Positions 22,297 through 24,480 of a DNA stretch of 24,480 bases are shown one piece after another. The notes beneath the pieces were generated by a model that was given only the letters and a program-made list of their open reading frames with translations, was not told the DNA's origin and searched no databases. Within the stretch, counting starts at the first letter, position 1, and each line of letters starts with the position of its first letter. Source of the stretch: a virus; IMG/VR virus record IMGVR_UViG_3300035698_002304, positions 1-24,480 of that record; one strand, given 5' to 3'. The position numbers were made by a program, and so were the translations under genes.

Positions 22297-23847
22297 CTAT
22301 GCTATGGATATTTTAGGATATTTTCTTTTGCGTACCTGCTTTACCTTGAATGGCTCAGCGAATGTTAGCGCTAAGGCATCCCCCTCATCAGGCGAGAATC
22401 CATACTTTTCTTTTATCTTCTCTTTCCTCCATAGGATTATCCTGTCGTGACTATCCCTGTCATAAGGAGAGGCAGTAAGATCCGCCTGAAGACTATCGCT
22501 ATCAGGAATATCAACTTCTAGATTCTCATCATTTAACCATTCAGCCGCGAGACCCCACATCTCGCCACGCTTGTTTTTATACTTAAGATCATCAAGTGGC
22601 GAAGCTCCAAAATATATAGCCTTAACTCTCTTGTCATAGCCTAGCTCGTGCAGCCTGTCCGCAAGATCCGCCCCGCCGCCAGCATCAATAAACATCATAT
22701 CGGGAACCTTTCCAGCGTGCGGGCACACTGCATCTAAAACAGCCTTGCACTTAGATACCGCCTTACCCAGCTTATCTACCTGATCTCCCGTAAAGCTCTG
22801 CATGCCGTACGCCTTCCTGCCCTGCCTCTTGATTATAGAGAACCTATCTCCGCCTCTCGACGGATCAACACCAACAATCAATGGGCCGTACCCATCAATA
22901 GAGGAAGCCCTAGCCTTAAGTATTGAGCCTGACGAAATCAATCCCGCGCCACCCGAAACCTGAAAGGCTTCTGAAGCGTTCATGGGGTACTCTTGCATAA
23001 ATGCGGTCTCGCCATCCCGACCACCAGAAGACAACTCTAATATCTTCTGACGCCTCCAATAAACCTGCTCATCAGAAACATCGTAATTGCTTAAAACCTC
23101 CTCCTCTTCAAGACTAACGGCAAACCCTTCTGGCAGATCTTTCCTGTACTCTTCCTGCCAGAACCAGGGAACGAAGATGGCCTTAAACTCACTAAGCCCC
23201 GCTTCTGCATTCTTGTACTGTATATGAAAGAAGTTTCCGACCCCGTTGGCCGTGGACTCATATATAACCTCAGTACCAGGGGAGTCCGGTACTGTCTGCA
23301 ATATCCCCTTTGCGTGCTCAGCAGCGTTAGGCCAAAACCCAACCTCCGACCCATGAAAATATTGATTAGTTTGTGATCGCCCTACTGACTTATTGCCCGC
23401 TGTCCCGATCCTATACCCAGAATCAAGATGAACAAAATGAAGCTCTTTTGCATTACTTGCAGATATAGCAGGCTTAACAAATGGTGGAAGGTTGTCGTAA
23501 TATCGCTTAGCCATATCGAAAAGGTTCTGACTGGCGTCCTCTTCGTGCGTAAGAATAAATGCCTTTACGCCCATAGAGTGAGTGGTCAAATGCGTAAATC
23601 TTCCTTCGATATACGTGCTTGCTCCCTGCTGCCTTCCCTTAAGAATAACAACTCTAACCTTTCCCGTTATGGCTTTCTGCTCCTCTATCTGTTCGTGTAT
23701 GTAACGCTGAGCGCGATTAAGTATAAACGGCTTTACGCCAGAATCCTTGGTTCTTATAGATAGGCAGTGTTGGGCATAATAAGGAAAGTCATCCTTAAGC
23801 CGCATCCTCTTCTCTCGCTCATTCAAGGGAAGCAAGCCATTCTTCAT
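22297..23847 (-). CDS. terL: Terminase large subunit
   Basis: This 516-residue ATPase-nuclease cuts and pumps phage DNA into the capsid. The ATPase half shows a Walker A variant, LKGRQQGAST (about 69-78), the Walker B region YFHGSEVGFW with catalytic Glu168, and a coupling motif YESTANG (about 196-202). The nuclease half shows the acidic sites GVDPSRGGD (about 326-334), MFIDAGGG (about 385-392) and PDEGDALALT (about 486-495). All key residues are present. The ORF begins at ATG 23847, overlapping terS by 29 bases. ATG 23805, preceded by AGAAGAGG and 13 bases after the terS stop, is a credible alternative that shortens it by 14 residues. Confidence 0.95.
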   Translation of the reverse strand: MKNGLLPLNEREKRMRLKDDFPYYAQHCLSIRTKDSGVKPFILNRAQRYIHEQIEEQKAITGKVRVVILKGRQQGASTYIEGRFTHLTTHSMGVKAFILTHEEDASQNLFDMAKRYYDNLPPFVKPAISASNAKELHFVHLDSGYRIGTAGNKSVGRSQTNQYFHGSEVGFWPNAAEHAKGILQTVPDSPGTEVIYESTANGVGNFFHIQYKNAEAGLSEFKAIFVPWFWQEEYRKDLPEGFAVSLEEEEVLSNYDVSDEQVYWRRQKILELSSGGRDGETAFMQEYPMNASEAFQVSGGAGLISSGSILKARASSIDGYGPLIVGVDPSRGGDRFSIIKRQGRKAYGMQSFTGDQVDKLGKAVSKCKAVLDAVCPHAGKVPDMMFIDAGGGADLADRLHELGYDKRVKAIYFGASPLDDLKYKNKRGEMWGLAAEWLNDENLEVDIPDSDSLQADLTASPYDRDSHDRIILWRKEKIKEKYGFSPDEGDALALTFAEPFKVKQVRKRKYPKISIA

Positions 23848-24250
23848 GTGTCATGCTAGACACATTCGCCGATATTCTTTGAGCTGCATGATTACCATTC
23901 ATCCTATTGACTTCCGACACCGCACTCACAGAAGCACCAAGACCTTGCAGCTTCCCGTTAGCATCCGCCTGCATCCCCATATCTATAATTCTGCTTAGCT
24001 TTTCTTTGAGCTGAGACACACTTAAATCAAACTCCTTCTCGTCATTCAGTGCGATTTCTGTGCGTTTTTCGCCTATCCTTAGTAAAACCTTAGTGTCATT
24101 ATGAAACCTATTAGCTGCAACGCTTGTGGCTGCTGGGTTTGCTTTACTTTTAGGAAATGTGATTTTCCAAGATTTCGACTTATCGCCAGTTAATACAAAC
24201 TCACCAGCGTATACATCAATCTCATGGTCTGTCGGGGTTGATTGACTCAC
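23819..24250 (-). CDS. Putative terminase small subunit
   Basis: This 143-residue protein is encoded directly before the large terminase, the usual place of the DNA-recognition subunit. The segment SWKITFPKSKANPAATSVAANRF (about 27-49) looks like a small-terminase DNA-binding region, followed by a helical oligomerisation part (SVSQLKEKLSRIIDMGM, about 77-93) and SAVSEVNRMNGNHAA (about 109-123), similar to the end of other small terminases. The last residues (MTHEEWLASLE) could bind the large subunit. The start is GTG 24250, overlapping the stop of a 30-residue hydrophobic ORF (GTGA). I infer the function from these traits and position. Confidence 0.68.
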   Translation of the reverse strand: MSQSTPTDHEIDVYAGEFVLTGDKSKSWKITFPKSKANPAATSVAANRFHNDTKVLLRIGEKRTEIALNDEKEFDLSVSQLKEKLSRIIDMGMQADANGKLQGLGASVSAVSEVNRMNGNHAAQRISANVSSMTHEEWLASLE

Positions 24251-24339
24251 TTAACACCTGCCCTAGCGTTTGCGTCCTTGGCTATGAGCGTGCAGCTTAA
24301 GATTATTACGAGGACAAATATTGATAGTGCTATTAGCAT
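24247..24339 (-). CDS. Hydrophobic miniprotein before small terminase, 30 aa
   Basis: ATG 24339 has GGGAG nine bases upstream, and the TGA at 24249-24247 overlaps the GTG of the small terminase gene (GTGA). The peptide is one membrane segment (residues 1-19, MLIALSIFVLVIILSCTLI) followed by the polar tail AKDANARAGVK. A single Cys after I-L-S is a poor match to a lipobox. It could be a leader peptide that sets terminase translation, a small membrane protein of the lysis block, or the 3' part of a longer gene (the same frame is open upstream to a TAA at 24379). I do not know its role. Confidence 0.45.
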   Translation of the reverse strand: MLIALSIFVLVIILSCTLIAKDANARAGVK

Positions 24340-24378
24340 TTGACTTAGCTCCCACGGGCTAGCTAATGATTGAAGTGT

Positions 24379-24429
24379 TTATTTTACTACATATACGATT
24401 ATTGCGCTAATCGGTATTACATCACCCAT
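24379..24429 (-). CDS. Tiny hydrophobic ORF, 16 aa
   Basis: The ORF MGDVIPISAIIVYVVK starts at ATG 24429, five bases after GGCGGG, and ends at TAA 24379. It is in the same frame as the 30-residue ORF, 39 bases further on. The two may be a former single gene of about 60 codons split by one stop codon. Alone it is too short to judge. Confidence 0.25.
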   Translation of the reverse strand: MGDVIPISAIIVYVVK

Positions 24430-24441
24430 AAATCACCCGCC

Positions 24442-24480
24442 TTATTTTAAATTCCTGGGAATAAAAACTGCGTCAAATAA
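24442..24480 (-). CDS. C-terminal end of an upstream gene (partial)
   Basis: Reading leftward from the window edge, one frame gives 12 residues ending FIPRNLK and a TAA at 24444-24442. It would be the tail of the gene before the terminase block. Another frame is also open at the edge to a stop a few codons later (ending LFPGI), so the choice is not secure. Confidence 0.25.
   Translation of the reverse strand, partial: LFDAVFIPRNLK

Noticed and set aside
24440-24480. Possible late promoter (TTGAC at the right edge with TAAAAT downstream)
   Set aside because: Spacing of about 21 bases is too long, and the same bases read as the end of an open frame from outside the window.

Overview
The window looks like part of a tailed double-stranded DNA phage genome (or a phage-derived contig). 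The gene content fits a short-tailed podovirus infecting a Gram-negative, probably gammaproteobacterial and perhaps aquatic host. The host guess rests only on family resemblance: a lambda/P22-type NinG, an ERF annealing protein, a P22 gp10-type tail protein and an SU10-type capsid protein. I saw no tRNA, rRNA, CRISPR array, insertion sequence or integrase. No endolysin or recognisable holin lies in the window, so the genome extends beyond both edges.

Layout. Positions 1-3324 (plus strand) hold a tightly packed early operon for DNA recombination. It runs: a partial gene, a 55-residue small protein, ERF single-strand annealing protein, YqaJ/lambda-exo-type exonuclease, single-stranded DNA-binding protein, an unknown gene, NinG, a 46-residue membrane peptide and a NinB-position protein. 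Positions 24480-3321 (minus strand) hold the late operon, read right to left. It runs: tiny hydrophobic ORFs, small and large terminase, a coiled-coil miniprotein, portal, a 95-residue protein, scaffold, SU10-type major capsid protein, a 108-residue protein, a four-gene sugar/methyl-transfer cassette, adaptor, P22 gp10-like stabilisation protein, four further structural genes, a degenerate GNAT-like gene, four ejection or internal-virion candidates, and a tailspike. The two operons meet head-on, and their last genes share one CTAG for both stop codons.

How it works together. ERF, exonuclease and SSB would recombine or repair replicating phage DNA, with NinG acting on junctions. Terminase packages DNA through the portal into a scaffolded shell. 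The adaptor and gp10-like proteins seal the neck. The Ala/Gln-rich proteins are likely ejected with the DNA, and the tailspike binds the host. The order portal-scaffold-coat-adaptor-gp10-(needle position)-ejection-tailspike matches P22. The main departure is the insertion between coat and adaptor of a TPR-glycosyltransferase, a 97-residue unknown, a DxD glycosyltransferase and a SAM methyltransferase. This is the best candidate for an undescribed system, perhaps a virion or host glycan-modification cassette.

Other points of interest are a pair of tandem paralogous internal proteins, one carrying an S74/endosialidase-chaperone-like C-terminus with Cys in place of the catalytic Ser; a UUCG-loop terminator behind the capsid gene; and a plus-strand terminator-like hairpin placed to stop early-operon readthrough. 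Several starts were corrected to ATG codons that overlap the upstream stop.
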